This document shows, piece by piece, positions 1 to 11,749 of a stretch of 64,000 nucleotides of DNA. The notes beneath the pieces are model-generated. The model had not been told where the DNA came from. It searched no databases and saw only the letters and a program-made list of their open reading frames with translations. How positions within the stretch are numbered: the first letter of the stretch is position 1; each line of letters begins with the position of its first letter. The DNA comes from Ampullaceana balthica (lineage: Eukaryota; Mollusca; Gastropoda; Lymnaeidae): NCBI GenBank assembly GCA_944989445.1, contig CALYLW010000345.1, positions 62,001 through 126,000 on the forward strand. The letters are read 5' to 3'. The translations under genes and the position numbers were made by a program.

Positions 1-502
1 ATAGAAGAGTCGAGTGTCAGCCGATGGTTTCGATATGTTTCACGATTTAGCAACAACTTTCAATAGTGCAGATGAAGAGCTTGATGTTACATCTTTACAA
101 ATAGTCATCATTGAGCACTTGACAAACTTATTTGACAGTTTTGAGTTCTGCTTTCCAACAGAACCCACGGAAAGGTAATGGTTGGATAAGCAATCCATTT
201 ATTGCTTCGAATGTTGACTTGTATGTAACGGGAAGATAACTTGCTGGAGTTAGCTGTGGATGGAGGTTTAACAATGAATTGCGGAAATCCTTTTGGATTC
301 ACTTGCCAAAATTGCACTCAAGGCTCTTCTTCTATTTTCTTCATCTTACCTATATGTGACTGGTTTTTCAACAATGAGCCTTATTAAGACAAAGTACAGG
401 AACAGTATGGATGTTTGTTCTCCATTGCGAGGATCATTTTCCTCAATCGAGCCAAGACTTCATAAACTTGCAACAAATAAGCAGGCTCACCTGAGCCATT
501 AG
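1..502 (+). pseudogene. hAT-family (ZBED-like) transposase, C-terminal fragment
   Basis: Translation of 293-502 gives a tail containing GFSTMSLIKTKYRN, then PRLHKLATNKQAH and a stop. This is the pattern of the C-terminal dimerisation domain of hAT transposases and of domesticated ZBED/FAM200-like proteins. Farther upstream, about 110-172 reads EHLTNLFDSFEFCFPTEP, then a stop. A +2 shift continues WISNPFI, and about 262-300 reads FNNELRKSFWIHL in yet another frame. Homology therefore continues upstream across at least two frameshifts and several stops, so the copy is dead. The N-terminal zinc finger and catalytic region would lie left of the window. The matching hAT terminus at 971 places this as the 3' end of one element. 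Family recognition is from remembered motifs; the frames were read directly. Confidence 0.72.
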
Positions 503-971
503 TTTACGTTAAACTTTAAGCATAAACTTACACATGTACTTACAATAATTACTACATTATTTTTAAAAATAAACATACATGACTTTTTATATTAAATTTT
601 AGTTGATCTCTTTAATAAAACATAGACTTAAGTCAGGATATAAATTTATAAAAGTACTATCAACTTAAAAACATTTGAAACAAAAACGATGGCTGCTATT
701 ATCAACACTTTTTGATACAAAATGAAGACGCATGTAAATGAGAATTAAGCTATCAAGTCTTAAGTTTATTCTTTTTCAAAATTGTTTGATGACATGTAGC
801 ATAAAACATGACGCATTCATACTTAATCTTGTGGTGATTAGGCTATGTAGGGGGCTCATTTTTCTTTCACGTCTGTACAGGGAAAAGAGCGTCATTACTG
901 GAAAGTAGTGCACCGGTCCGTCGTGCAATGGGACAAATTCCTGCCGGTCCGAAAAAGTTTGAGAAGCACTG
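503..971 (+). mobile_element. 3' untranslated part and terminal repeat of the hAT element
   Basis: The AT-rich tract after the transposase stop ends in AAAAAGTTTGAGAAGCACTG at 952-971. This is the reverse complement of the hAT-type terminus CAGTGCTTCTCAAA seen at the left end of the element at 7704. The internal stretch around 885-950 (TGCACCGGTCC, AATTCCTGCCGGTC) is also shared with 7925-7975. The two are therefore one family, here in longer form. The next 8 bases, TTATAGAT (972-979), are also the first bases of the downstream 32-bp repeat. Confidence 0.65.
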
Positions 972-2776
972 TTATAGATTATAGCCACATCACGTATTTG
1001 AACTTATAGATTATAGCCACACCACGTATTTGATCTTATAGATTATAGGCATACCACGTATTTGATCTTATAGATTATAGCCACAACACGTATTTGAACT
1101 TAAAGATTATAGCCACACCACGTATTTGAACTTATAGATTATAGCCACACCACGTATTTGATCTTATAGATTATAGCCATACCACGTATTTGATCTTATA
1201 GATTATAGCCACACCACGTATTTGAACTTATAGATTATAGCCACACCACGTATTTGATCTTATAGATTATAGCCATACCACGTATTTGATCTTATAGATT
1301 ATAGCCATACCACGTATTTGATCTTATAGATTATAGCCATACCACGTATTTGATCTTATAGATTATAGCCATACCACGTATTTGATCTTATAGATTATAG
1401 CCATACCACGTAATTGATCTTATAGATTATAGCCATACCACGTATTTGATCTTATAGATTATAGCCATACCACGTATTTGATCTTATAGATTATAGCCAT
1501 ACCACGTATTTGATCTTATAGATTATAGCCACACCAGGTATTTGATCTTATAGATTATAGCCATACCACGTATTTGATCTTATAGATTATAGCCACACCA
1601 GGTATTTGATCTTATAGATTATAGCCACACCAGGTATTTGATCTTATAGATTATAGCCACACCAGGTATTTGATCTTATAGATTATAGCCACACCAGGTA
1701 TTTGATCTTATAGATTATAGCCATACCACGTATTTGATCTTATAGATTATAGCCATACCACGTATTTGATCTTATAGATTATAGCCATACCACGTATTTG
1801 ATCTTATAGATTATAGCCATACCACGTAATTGATCTTATAGATTATAGCCATACCACGTATTTGATCTTATAGATTATAGCCATACCACGTATTTGATCT
1901 TATATATTATAGCCATACCACGTATTTGATCTTATATATTATAGCCACACCAGGTATTTGATCTTATAGATTATAGCCATACCACGTATTTGATCTTATA
2001 GATTATAGCCACACCAGGTATTTGATCTTATAGATTATAGCCACACCAGGTATTTGATCTTATAGATTATAGCCACACCAGGTATTTGATCTTATAGATT
2101 ATAGCCACACCAGGTATTTGATCTTATAGATTATAGCCACACCAGGTATTTGATCTTATAGATTATAGCCACACCAGGTATTTGATCTTATAGATTATAG
2201 CCACACCAGGTATTTGATCTTATAGATTATAGCCACACCAGGTATTTGATCTTATAGATTATAGCCACACCAGGTATTTGATCTTATAGATTATAGCCAC
2301 ACCACGTATTTGATCTTATAGATTATAGCCACAACACGTATTTGATCTTATAGATTATAGCCACACCACGTATTTGATCTTATAGATTATAGCCACACCA
2401 CGTATTTGATCTTATAGATTATAGCCACACCACGTATTTGATCTTATAGATTATAGCCACACCACGTATTTGATCTTATAGATTATAGCCACACCACGTA
2501 TTTGATCTTATAGATTATAGCCACACCACGTATTTGATCTTATAGATTATAGCCACGCCACGTATTTGATCTTATAGATTATAGCCACGCCACGTATTTG
2601 ATCTTATAGATTATAGCCACACCACGTATTTGATCTTATAGATTATAGCCACACCACGTATTTGATCTTATAGATTATAGCCACACCACGTATTTGATCT
2701 TATAGATTATAGCCACATCACGTATTTGATCTTATAGATTATAGCCACATCACGTATTTGATCTTATAGATTATAG
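972..2776. repeat. Minisatellite, 32-bp unit, about 56 copies
   Basis: The unit contains TTATAGATTATAGCC, then ACACCACGTATTTGATC. Point variants fall into blocks: CCATACCACG dominates about 1260-1510 and 1720-1940, CACACCAGG about 1530-1700 and 1940-2280, and CACACCACG 2290-2700. Blocks of like variants suggest local duplication of several units at a time. Every frame contains stops, so this is not coding. Confidence 0.97.
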
Positions 2777-3448
2777 ATGATCTTTCAGTTCAAACGAGTT
2801 CACGATGTATGTCATACAAACCTACTACATTTCTGCTACCTTATTAATACATTCAACGTTGAGGATAAACACAATGGCGCCTTGCTACAGCCAGCTGATT
2901 AAAACCGGTTTGCTTAAAGTTCATTTAATGTGGCTTTTATTCTCCCAGTCCCAATCTCCATTAGTCTATAAGATGTTATACCACCAGACCTCCTGCAAAA
3001 GAAAATAATTGATTTCATATATTTGAATTAAGGATGGTGTCAGTTTGCGCGTTGTCAGGACCGCTGCCTTTCCGTAAACAATCCCTTGGGAACCTCTTCT
3101 CCAGAGGATTGTTTTACATATACTGGCCAATTTTCATTTGTAGAAAAAGAAACTGGATTTAAAAATAAAAAAATGTTTATTTTTTTTTATATGCTTTGCT
3201 CAGCACCGAGTATATTGTTAGCAAATCAAGTTCTAATGTACATGTTTCAGAGTAAAAACGATGCATTCAGGCGAGCTCTTCAGTTTGTTAACATCGTTAA
3301 ACAATTAGAGGGAGATTAAATCATAGCAGCTAGAATAGTTGTAAACAAACGGGAATACGGACACAAAGATAGTCGGATAACTGGGCAAGATGAACACTTA
3401 ATTCGTGCGAGTTACGATGCAAACAATGACGAAGTTCATTCAAAGAGC
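2777..3448. other. Unique AT-rich spacer
   Basis: There are short open frames at 2805-3008 and 3086-3319, but no domain, codon pattern or splice context that I recognise. I see nothing else. Confidence 0.5.
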
Positions 3449-3622
3449 AAATATCGATCAAAGGCCTAAGATCGGTCAAAGAGTGAAGATCGGTCAAAGT
3501 CCTAAGATCGATGAAAGAGCGAAGGTCGGTCAAAGGCCTAAGATCGATGAAAGATCGGTCAAAGGCCTAAGATCGATGAAAGAGCGAAGATCGGTCAAAG
3601 GCCTAAGAATAGTCAAAGAGCG
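3449..3622 (+). repeat. 18-bp repeat, about 10 degenerate units, open in one frame
   Basis: Units alternate AAGATCGGTCAAAG(R) and AAGATCGATGAAAGAGCG. Because 18 is a multiple of three, the plus frame 3405-3716 stays open, with hexapeptides such as KIGQRV and KIDERA. A frame slip near 3555 changes it to SVKGLR/SMKERR. The low complexity and the internal slip argue for a repeat-driven open frame rather than a gene. Confidence 0.85.
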
Positions 3623-4369
3623 TAGAAACAAAGGAAGAATAACACAACAGACAAAGATCATCAGCCGTGTTCAATATTTAGTTAAATATCTCGGTGCGTT
3701 TGACTCCATTCCCTAGACATCAAGTGACATCATTTGTGGTGTCCAACATGTTGATATTACCCATGTTGTAGCTGCGTGACACTCTACCCTATGTCACCCG
3801 CCTCCATGCCTTCTTCATCCTCCGTGTGCGACCGTCGTAAAACGTCTGGTTTAAATCCTTCACTTTTTGTCTACTGTTTCAAGCCAAGCGCCCCCCCCCC
3901 TTTTCCCACCCTTGTTATTTCTGCCCGTGTCCTTCCATCTCGACAGAATATATACGTCGGTTGGGCAAACCTCTCCCTCTCTTCCATCAAGACTGACCTC
4001 GAACGTACAGTGTGTCTTCTGGTCATCAGCTCTCGCCCTCTTCATCTCCTCTCCTTTTAATTCTCATTCTCGTGAACCTTGTTTTTTTCCCCATCTCTGG
4101 TGATGTGTTGTATTTTGTTTTCCTGATTTTCAATGCCTCTCCGTTCATCGTCTAACCTTCGATACGATTCTGTAGCTCATATAAGGGGAAAAGTTAAAGA
4201 AATGTTAGACCCTGGGTGTTGTTTCCTCAGATATTTGAAGCCAACATATGACCATATCGCTTGTTATCGCTCTGATGTGTCATGTTGTAATATTTGCTGC
4301 TTCCAACTCCCTCACTCACAACTCTTCTAGCTCTCTTTTTCACAATGTGTGTGTATATGTGTGACTGAG
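3623..4369. other. Pyrimidine-rich unique spacer
   Basis: A C/T-rich segment (3785-4080) gives overlapping short open frames in several frames, which is the usual effect of skewed composition. A (GT)n stretch lies at 4343-4360. No gene is supported. Confidence 0.45.
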
Positions 4370-4665
4370 TATCTTATCTTCTTATCTTATCTATACAGAC
4401 GCTCCTTCTATGCAGAAGATAGTTGCGTCCACAGACCATGACAGATGATCTGTTGGCAAGTGATGCAGCGTTCACAGGCCACGGCTTTATGGGTTCCACG
4501 CATTACCCAGCCGCCTAACTACATGTAGTACTAATGGGTATTCGGAGCGGGGTGACTCAGGGACGCCCTAGGCCCCGGGAACAAACCTTTGCCTTCACAC
4601 GGATTCGAACCCGTGACCATCGGTACGACAGTCCAGTGCGCTGCCACTCGACCACCGCGTCCCAC
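4370..4665 (-). mobile_element. tRNA-derived SINE, copy 1
   Basis: On the minus strand the element begins near 4665 with a tRNA-like head. A box A-like GTGGTCGAGTGGC is followed by box B GGTTCGAATCC. A body follows, then a 3' stem-loop (CTTCT-GCAT-AGAAG with an outer GACGC/GCGTC stem), then a tail of AGATAAG repeats ending near 4370. The internal RNA polymerase III promoter is the expected transcription signal. The same body recurs at 47549-47830, with a differing middle (about 4520-4540). The 3' 45 bp also match the LINE 3' end at 13.5 kb. Flanking duplications are unclear because the flank is (GT)-rich. Confidence 0.88.
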
Positions 4666-4919
4666 CGTATGTGTGTGTAGGTATGTGTGTGAGCTTGTGT
4701 GTGTATGTGTGTGTATGTGGGTCCCCCGTTTGTTGCGTAAAAATATAATGTATACTTAATAACTTAAATTTTTAAAAAGCTTTTGTATCATTCGATATAG
4801 CACACGACTAGATAACTCGAACTATTTTTTTTTAAAAATCCATTAACATTTATATTTCTTTAATGTGTAACCTCCTTCCAAAAATATTAGTCTATTTCCA
4901 AAATCAACAAATTTTGTAA

Positions 4920-5181
4920 GGGGCCGTCCATAAAGTACGTCACGCTCCAGAGGGGGGAGGGGGTGTAAGAAAGTGTGACAGGTTGTGACAGGGGGAGGGG
5001 GGTCCGACCATGTGTGACGCCACGCTGTTTTATATTAAATTTTGAATATTTTTAAATATAAAACAACATTTTTGTTCGAAAGTGTGACGTACTTTAGGGT
5101 GGGGGGGGCCGAGATGTGTGACAGGGGGAGGGGGGAGTTAAAATGGTCAAAAATAGCGTGATGTACTTTCTGGACGGCCCC
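4920..5181. mobile_element. MITE with 26-bp-class inverted ends, copy 1
   Basis: The left end reads GGGGCCGTCCATAAAGTACG. The right end is its near-exact inverse, ending GGACGGCCCC. The 3-bp direct repeat TAA flanks it (4917-4919 and 5182-5184), as expected for PIF/Harbinger-type targets. The interior has no coding capacity, with G-rich blocks (GGGGGGAGGGGG) near both ends and an AT-rich centre. A second copy lies at 48814-49085. Confidence 0.9.
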
Positions 5182-5532
5182 TAATTAGAATCTAACAAAA
5201 AACAATTTAATGTAATAAATTGAAAGAAAATAATCATATGTCAAAATTTAGAACTTTCACAATGATGCATTGCAGATTTGTGTCAATAATATTTCAGACG
5301 AGCATTAAGAGACATAAAGCGATGACGTCATTGTCAATCATTTATTCTAATGCTCCATTTGATTGGGTTACCTTCCTTGACACACCAAGCTCCGCCCCGA
5401 GTATTGTTTGTATACATTAGGCTAGCGTCATATGTGAATCTTTGTCGCTCAAGATTTTATAAAAAATATATCAATAAATGACAACCGTTCGTTTCATATG
5501 TCATAGACCACCAGCCCTCAGACCAGATAAGG

Positions 5533-5569
5533 TGGGGGTGCTTGTACCAGTTGCAGCATGCACCCCCAT
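5533..5569. other. Perfect 9-bp inverted repeat
   Basis: TGGGGGTGC and GCACCCCCA face each other across an 18-base loop, and GTAAGT follows two bases later. This could be a hairpin or chance. No function is assigned. Confidence 0.4.
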
Positions 5570-5585
5570 CGTAAGTCACACAATT

Positions 5586-6826
5586 TTCAGTAGCACATAC
5601 CGCCTTCATTAACACATACCACATTCATTAGCACATACCATCTTCAGTAGCACATACCATCTTCAATAGCACATACCATCTTCAGTAGCACATACCATCT
5701 TCAGTAACACATACCATCTTTAGTAGCACATACCATCTTCAGTAACACATACCATCTTTAGTAGCACATACCGCATTCATTATCACATACCATCTTCAGT
5801 AACACATACCATCTTCATTAACACATACCATCTTCAGTAGCACATAACATCTTCAGTAGCACATACCATCTTCAGTAGCACATGCCATCTTCAGTAGCAC
5901 ATACCATCTTCAGTAGCACATACCATCTTCAGTAGCACATACCATCTTCAGTAGCACATACCATCTTCATTAGCACATACCATCTTCAGTAGCACATACC
6001 ATCTTCAATAGCACATACCATCTTCAGTAGCACATACCATCTTCAGTAACATATACCATCTTCAGTAACATATACCATCTTTAGTAGCACATACCATCTT
6101 CAGTAACACATACCATCTTCAGTAACACATACCATCTTTAGTAGCACATACCATCTTCAGTAACACATACCTTCTTTAGTAGCACATACCGCATTCATTA
6201 TCACATACCATCTTCAGTAACACATACCATCTTCATTAACACATACCATCTTCAGTAGCACATACCATCTTCAGTAGCACATACCATCTTCAGTAGCACA
6301 TACCATCTTCAGTAGCACATACCATCTTTAATAGCACATACCATCTTCAGTAACACATACCATCTTTAGTAGCACATACCATTTTAAATAACACATACCA
6401 TCTTTAGTAGCACATACCATCTCCAGTAACACATACCATCTTCAGTAATACATACCATCTTTAGTAGCACATACCGCATTCATTATCACATACCATTTTC
6501 AGTAGCACATACCATCTTTAGTAGCACATACCATCTTCAGTAACACATACCATCTTCAGTAACACATACCATCTTCAGTAACACATACCATCTTCAGTAG
6601 CACATACCATCTTCAGTAGCACATACCATCTTCAGTAACATATACCATCTTCAGTAACACATACCATAATCCGTAACACATATCATTGTCAGTACAACTC
6701 AACATCATCTGGAGCACATTACATACTCAGTAACACATGACATACTCAGTAACACATGACATTCTCAGTAACACATGACATTCTCAGTAACACATGACAT
6801 ACTCAGTAATACATGACATACTCAGG
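5586..6826. repeat. Minisatellite, 19-bp unit, about 65 copies in two sub-families
   Basis: Main unit CACATACCATCTTCAGTAG (5586-6690) has recurrent variants: CTTTAG, TAACAC, and a CCGCATTCATTAT unit that recurs at about 5771, 6187 and 6474. From 6700 the period stays 19 but the sequence changes to CAGTAACACATGACATACT. This suggests divergence of an edge sub-array. Confidence 0.96.
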
Positions 6827-7336
6827 AACATCAAACATCAAATTCTCTAATGCAGTAAGCGGGACCATCAAAGTTTATTTAAATTGCAAATTCTCACAAG
6901 ACGAAATGTGTAATCAAAAGAACTGACCACTGGTCAGCGTACGGACAAGTGTGGATTTGACTTCCAGAATCGTTGCTTAATTTGCTCAAAACCCGTCAGC
7001 CTCTTTAAATCGATGGGAGGGTTGGTGGTCGTAGTGGGGGGGGGCGTCTCTTGGTGGTAGTAGGGTGGGGTGGTGCATCGGGGACTTGGTGCGTTAGAAG
7101 AGATATACAAAATTTGGTTCCCGATAGGAGATACAGACAATAAAAAGATGATTTTTCCCCCTTAAGTTCTTCACGTGGTCACAAGGATTGGTCAATCTGA
7201 TAGTTGTTAGCTTTGTTTAATCGTGGTCACATCAGTTATATCAAGTTCTCTGTGATGTAAGTAGGGGTAAATCTGTGAATATTTACAATAATTAGGTCTA
7301 TTGTTTGTTTTCATTTCCGCGGACTACGAATAACTT
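6827..7336. other. Unique spacer
   Basis: The short minus frame 6934-7140 is proline/threonine-rich because of a G-run (7038-7075). No recognisable feature. Confidence 0.4.
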
Positions 7337-7650
7337 GACATTCCGGTTACTTCCGACGTTAGTTGCCCACAGATGACATGACATTCTGGTTACTTCAGAC
7401 GTTAGTTCCCCACAGATAACATGACATTCCGGTTACTTCAGACGTTAGTTGCCCACAGATAACATGACATTCTGGTTACTTCAGACGTTAGTTGCCCACA
7501 GATGACATGACATTCTGGTTACTTCAGACGTTAGTTGCCCACAGATGACATGACATTCTGGTTACTTCAGACGTTAGTTGCCCACAGATGACATGACATT
7601 CTGGTTACTTCAGACGTTAGTTGCCCACAGATGACATGACATTCTGGTTT
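7337..7650. repeat. Minisatellite, 43-bp unit, about 7 copies
   Basis: The unit includes ATGACATTCTGGTTACTTCA and then GACGTTAGTTGCCCACAG. Copies are nearly identical, with edge copies more diverged (CCGGTTACTTCC at the left, TTTCTTCAGAAGC at the right). This is the usual tandem-array pattern. Confidence 0.95.
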
Positions 7651-7703
7651 CTTCAGAAGCTAATTGCCTACTGATAACCAACTTCAGTATAAGTGGTCTA
7701 CCG

Positions 7704-7996
7704 CAGTGCTTCTCAAAGTGGTGGTCCGCGGAACGGTGCCGGTCCGTGGGCCATCCGCCGCCAGTCCATGTTATCAAGAAAGGACAGAAGAATCTAATTA
7801 TAATCCTCCATTTTCATCCATTAACACTAACCATTTGGATATATGTCAATTGTTTTGGCAATAAGCACACTAAATGAAGCAAATAAAATAAATTACATTT
7901 TACTACCAGGTCAGTACAGGGAAAATAGTGCATCGGTCCCTGATGCAATGTAAAAATTCCTGCCGGTCGGCCATACTAAAAAGTTTGAGAGCACTG
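7704..7996. mobile_element. Non-autonomous hAT element, 293 bp
   Basis: The left end CAGTGCTTCTCAAAGT and right end AAGTTTGAGAGCACTG form inverted repeats with one base lost on the right. The subterminal blocks GGTGCCGGTCC and CCTGCCGGTCGG match the 3' portion at 880-971. No transposase frame is present. A clean 8-bp target duplication is not evident (GTCTACCG left, ATGTAGAG right). Confidence 0.78.
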
Positions 7997-8117
7997 ATGT
8001 AGAGTACGCTATAATAAAGTTTACCTTAGCTTGGATATGTTTATTTTATTTCAATATTCCATCTCCCTTACCGTCCTTTAACGGAAGGACACAGATTACA
8101 TCGTAGTGTTCTCCTTT
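7997..8117. other. Short unique spacer
   Basis: AT-rich; I see no signal. Confidence 0.3.
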
Positions 8118-8262
8118 ACACTAACCAGCACTTTGTATCATTGCTGACATCAACCAGCACTTTTTATCATTGCTGACATCAACCAGCACTTTTTATCATT
8201 GCTGACATCAACCAGCACTTTTTATCATTGCTGACACTAACAAGCACTTTGTATCATTGCGG
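8118..8262. repeat. Minisatellite, 29-bp unit, 5 copies
   Basis: The repeated unit carries ATCATTGCTGACATCAACCA and CAGCACTTT. Edge copies have TTTGTATC instead of TTTTTATC and ACACTAACAAG instead of ACATCAACCAG. Confidence 0.9.
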
Positions 8263-8841
8263 ACACGATTGATAGCGTGGACTCTAAACGTCACGTGATA
8301 ATTATTTCTCCTTATCACACGCATTTGAACCGGACATTTCGAGCATGTGTTAAAAACATGTTCTGTTTAGCTAACAGATTAACGAAACAAATTACTTTAT
8401 GTGCTAATTTGGATGTTAATGACATACGAAAAATATCTTCGGCTGAAGAAAATAAGTGCAGAGGGGTAAACAAGATTAAAAAATCATGGACTTTTTCATG
8501 ATCTACAGAACATAGACCTCGAAGTTTTGGAATGGAAGTGTATAAACGTGGGAGTTTGATTGGACTCTTTTGATGAATTGTTTTAACATTGAGGCTTGTG
8601 TTCATTGAACAAGCTATCGGTGAACAGAACAACTTCAATAGACATTTAACGTAGCAATTATCTAAACGAGAGCTTAACTTAAGAACTGTTTTTAAAAACA
8701 TAATTATAATCGTAATTGTGACATAACTGAATATTCAGGGTACCCTTTCCCTCTCAACCCCCCCACCCCTCTGGAGTAATCTGGTGCAGTAACTCAGAGT
8801 GGGTTCAGCAAGGCGTGTCAACTTGACCCCGAGAATCTCTG
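8263..8841. other. Unique spacer with overlapping open frames on both strands
   Basis: A minus frame of 128 codons (8315-8701) overlaps a plus frame of 74 codons (8277-8501). Neither shows a domain, signal peptide or membrane pattern that I recognise. They may be chance. A C-rich run lies at 8748-8768. Confidence 0.3.
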
Positions 8842-8877
8842 ATGGTTAGGGGATCCCTGTGGTCGGCCTTGGGTTCG
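8842..8877 (+). CDS. Possible first coding exon (12 codons)
   Basis: ATG at 8842 opens MVRGSLWSALGS after an in-frame TGA at 8824. The stretch ends at TTCG|GTAAGG (8877/8878), a good 5' splice site at phase 0. The next exon-like segment (9140) also opens at phase 0, 262 bp on, across an intron that would contain the (GT)n tract. It is very short, so evidence is only the splice match and phase. It could as well be 5' untranslated or chance. Confidence 0.2.
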
Positions 8878-8923
8878 GTAAGGTTCTTAGGATGTGATAC
8901 TTGGTGTTATATGTGGTCTGTGT

Positions 8924-9037
<114 letters not shown>

Positions 9038-9139
9038 TGAGAGTGTGTGTCCTTGGTGTAACATATGGTCTGTGAGTGTGTTTAGTTCATGACAGGGAAT
9101 GAACAATTATTAATTGATCCTTATTTCCCCAATCTTCAG

Positions 9140-9203
9140 GTCCCAGCACGTGACTGCCAAGTGTGTTTTATGAGTGGCGCTATGAGAGAATCTAGAAGAC
9201 CTG
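9140..9203 (+). CDS. Candidate internal exon of an unidentified host gene
   Basis: A polypyrimidine-rich acceptor (TTATTTCCCCAATCTTCAG, ending 9139) precedes 64 bp. It is open in one frame only and ends CCTG|GTGAGT, a strong donor. It encodes VPARDCQVCF then MSGAMRESRRP plus one leftover base. The two cysteines three apart (DCQVC) are the only notable residues. The leftover G joins with AT at the next candidate exon (12531) to make an Asp codon and keeps that exon open to its stop. The intron would be 3.3 kb, holding the 27-, 64-, 32- and 33-bp arrays. I do not recognise the protein. A distant resemblance of the joined exons to the cysteine-rich, W-x-x-I/V-x-G part of ceramide-kinase-like lipid kinases crossed my mind but is too weak to name it. 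Confidence 0.45.
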
Positions 9204-9357
9204 GTGAGTACGCTGTGCTATATTTGTTTGACCTTTGACACCTTACCACGACCTATAACACATCAATGCAACGTGTCGTTGTTTGTGTAAAAGTAAATCA
9301 CCTAAGTCTGCGTCATAAACGAAACATTGGAATCGTTTACATTATCTTGCAACCAGG

Positions 9358-9600
9358 ACCAATCAGACCCATCAGAACGATCCGACCAATCAGACCCATC
9401 AGATCGATCGGACCAATCAGACCCATCAGAACGATCCGACCAATCAGACCCATCAGAACGATCGGACCAATCAGACCCATCAGAACGATCCGACCAATCA
9501 GACCCATCAGAACGATCAGACCCATCAGAACGATCGGACCAATCAGACCCATCAGAACGATCCGACCAATCAGACCTATCAGAACGATCCGACCAATCCG
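9358..9600. repeat. Minisatellite, 27-bp unit, about 9 copies
   Basis: The unit is built from two related halves, CAGACCCATCAGAACGATC and CGACCAAT. The period is divisible by three, so frames on both strands stay open (SDQSDPSER on plus, SDGSDWSDR on minus). One copy near 9505-9530 is shortened. A repeat artefact, not a gene. Confidence 0.95.
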
Positions 9601-9654
9601 GCCCCACCATGTCCCTTACCCCCACCCTTTTCAACGTATCTCTACCCAACCACC

Positions 9655-10268
9655 TCACCAACACTCAACTCTTACAACCTCATTTCTCACCACCCCACAC
9701 ACTTAACTATCTCATTTCTTCTCACACCACACACCTTACAACCTCATTTCTCACCACCCCACACACTTAACCATCTCATTTCTTCTCACACCACACACCT
9801 TACAACCTCATTTCTCACCACCCCACACACTTAACCATCTCATTTCTTCTCACACCACACACCTTACAACCTCATTTCTCACCACCCCACACACTTAACC
9901 ATCTCATTTCTTCTCACACCACACACCTAACAACCTCATTTCTCACCACCCCACACACTTAACCATCTCATTTCTTCTCACACCACACACCTAACAACCT
10001 CATTTCTCACCACCCCACACACGTAACCATCTCATTTCTTCTCACACCACACACCTTACAACCTCATTTCTCACCACCCCACACACTTAACCATCTCATT
10101 TCTTCTCACACCACACACCTTACAACCTCATTTCTCACCACCCCACACACTTAACCATCTCATTTCTTCTCACACCACACACCTTACAACCTCATTTCTC
10201 ACCACCCCACACACTTAACCATCTCATTTCTTCTCACACCACACACCTAACAACCTCATTTCTCTCCT
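9655..10268. repeat. Higher-order minisatellite, 64-bp dimer, about 9-10 copies
   Basis: Each 64-bp unit is a pair of related 32-mers. One has CCTCATTTCTCACCACCCCA, and the other has CATCTCATTTCTTCTCACAC. It passes directly into a simple 32-bp array at about 10260. Confidence 0.93.
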
Positions 10269-10970
10269 CCCCACACACCTTACAATGTCATATCTGTCCA
10301 CCCCACACACCTTACAACCTCATATCTCTCCACCCCACACACCTTACAATCTCATATCTCTCCACCCCACACACCTTACAACCTCATATCTCTCCACCCC
10401 ACACCCCTTACAATCTCATATCTCTCCACCCCACACACCTTACAATCTCATATCTCTCCACCCCACACACCTTATAACCTCATATCTCTCCACCCCACAC
10501 ACCTTACAACCTCATATCTCTCCACCCCACACATACTTACAATCTCATATCTCCACCCCACACACCTACAATGTCATATCTCTCCACCACACACACCTTA
10601 CAACCTCATATCTCTCCACCCCACACACCTTACAACATCATATATCTCCACCCCACACACCTTACAATCTCATATCTCTCCACCCCACACACCTTACAAT
10701 GTCATATCTCTCCACCCCACACACCTTACAACCTCATATCTCTCGACCCCACAAACCTTACAACCTCATATCTCTCCACCCCACACACCTTACAACCTCA
10801 TATCTCTCCACCCCCCACACCCCCCAACCTCATATATCTCGACCCCACACACCTTACAACCTCATATCTCTCCACCCCACACACCTTACAACCTCATATC
10901 TCTCCACCCCACACACCTTACAATGTCATATCTCTCCACCACACACACCTTACAACCTCATATCTCTTCA
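10269..10970. repeat. Minisatellite, 32-bp monomer, about 22 copies
   Basis: The monomer carries ACAACCTCATATCTCTCCAC and CCCACACACCTT. It is homologous to the two halves of the preceding 64-bp unit, so the whole 9655-10970 block is one evolving array. The 249-codon plus frame here (10285-11034) arises from the repeat. Confidence 0.95.
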
Positions 10971-11749
10971 CCCCCTTCATCGTCCCACCCCACCCCTTCT
11001 AATGGAGAAACAAGCGAATAAATCAAACGTTTAGTTCATTTTGTCAATGCAAACAGACTTTTTAAATTGCCTTTAAATAAAACCTCATCTTGTATAGTTA
11101 TTATTACAGATAGCATGTCATCTTTGATTAGTTACATTGTAGGTGAGAGAATTCTGAGACATTCAATTAGGTTCCAGACCTCCAGGCTGTGTTATAAATA
11201 GTCGCCACCCCGTCTTGTATGGTAAATATCTAGGGGTGCTTTAATTTAAAAGGGTTTGAGGAGCAGTGGCTATAGGTAAAGCTATATATAAAGCCATACA
11301 TAAAGCTATACTAGATGTGCCACTCACAGCTTCAACTTTATTTAACCTGTTTCCTCTTTGAATTGCGCGAGCTGAATTGGCAAAGGGAGGAGGGAGATCG
11401 GGGATGTCAGTAATCATCTCTCTCTCACCCAGACGCCGTCATCAACGATAGGTCAATAATGCCCTCATTATGATTGTCAGAATTAAATTTTTTGTTGCGT
11501 CACCTAACCAGAGAGATGTCAAATTAATAACTGTCTTGTCACGGTTTAACAGTGTGGAAAATGTATGAAAAAAATTTATATCGTTTTTATTTTTTTTAAT
11601 GATCACATTTTCTTGTTTATGGCAATTTCTGGAAAAGGATTCAATTTGAAACACAACTATGGTTGGGTCATTCAATAAGAGAGACTTGTTTGAAAAAATA
11701 GTTGCTGAAGGAAGAAGATGTTATTCTCTAAACAAAATGGCGTGTGATG
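10971..11749. other. Unique spacer
   Basis: AT-rich. GGGTTTGAGGAGCAGTGG at 11249-11266 looks like a decayed hAT end but has no partner. A minus-strand open stretch ends at GTGAGT (11315-11320) but has only about 30 codons from its ATG. Nothing firm. Confidence 0.3.

Noticed and set aside
4560..4665. Working tRNA gene on minus
   Set aside because: Box A and B are present but the head is fused to a SINE body and tail, and the same unit recurs at 47.8 kb.
5586..6690. CRISPR array
   Set aside because: Units are contiguous with no unique spacers, and the DNA is animal-like.
8315..8701. 128-codon minus frame as a gene
   Set aside because: The overlapping plus frame is also open, and there is no domain or start context.
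10285..11034. 249-codon plus-strand frame
   Set aside because: 32-bp repeat read through three frames gives a 32-residue period; non-coding composition.
11320..11410. Minus-strand first exon ending at GTGAGT
   Set aside because: About 30 codons only, with no matching second exon found.
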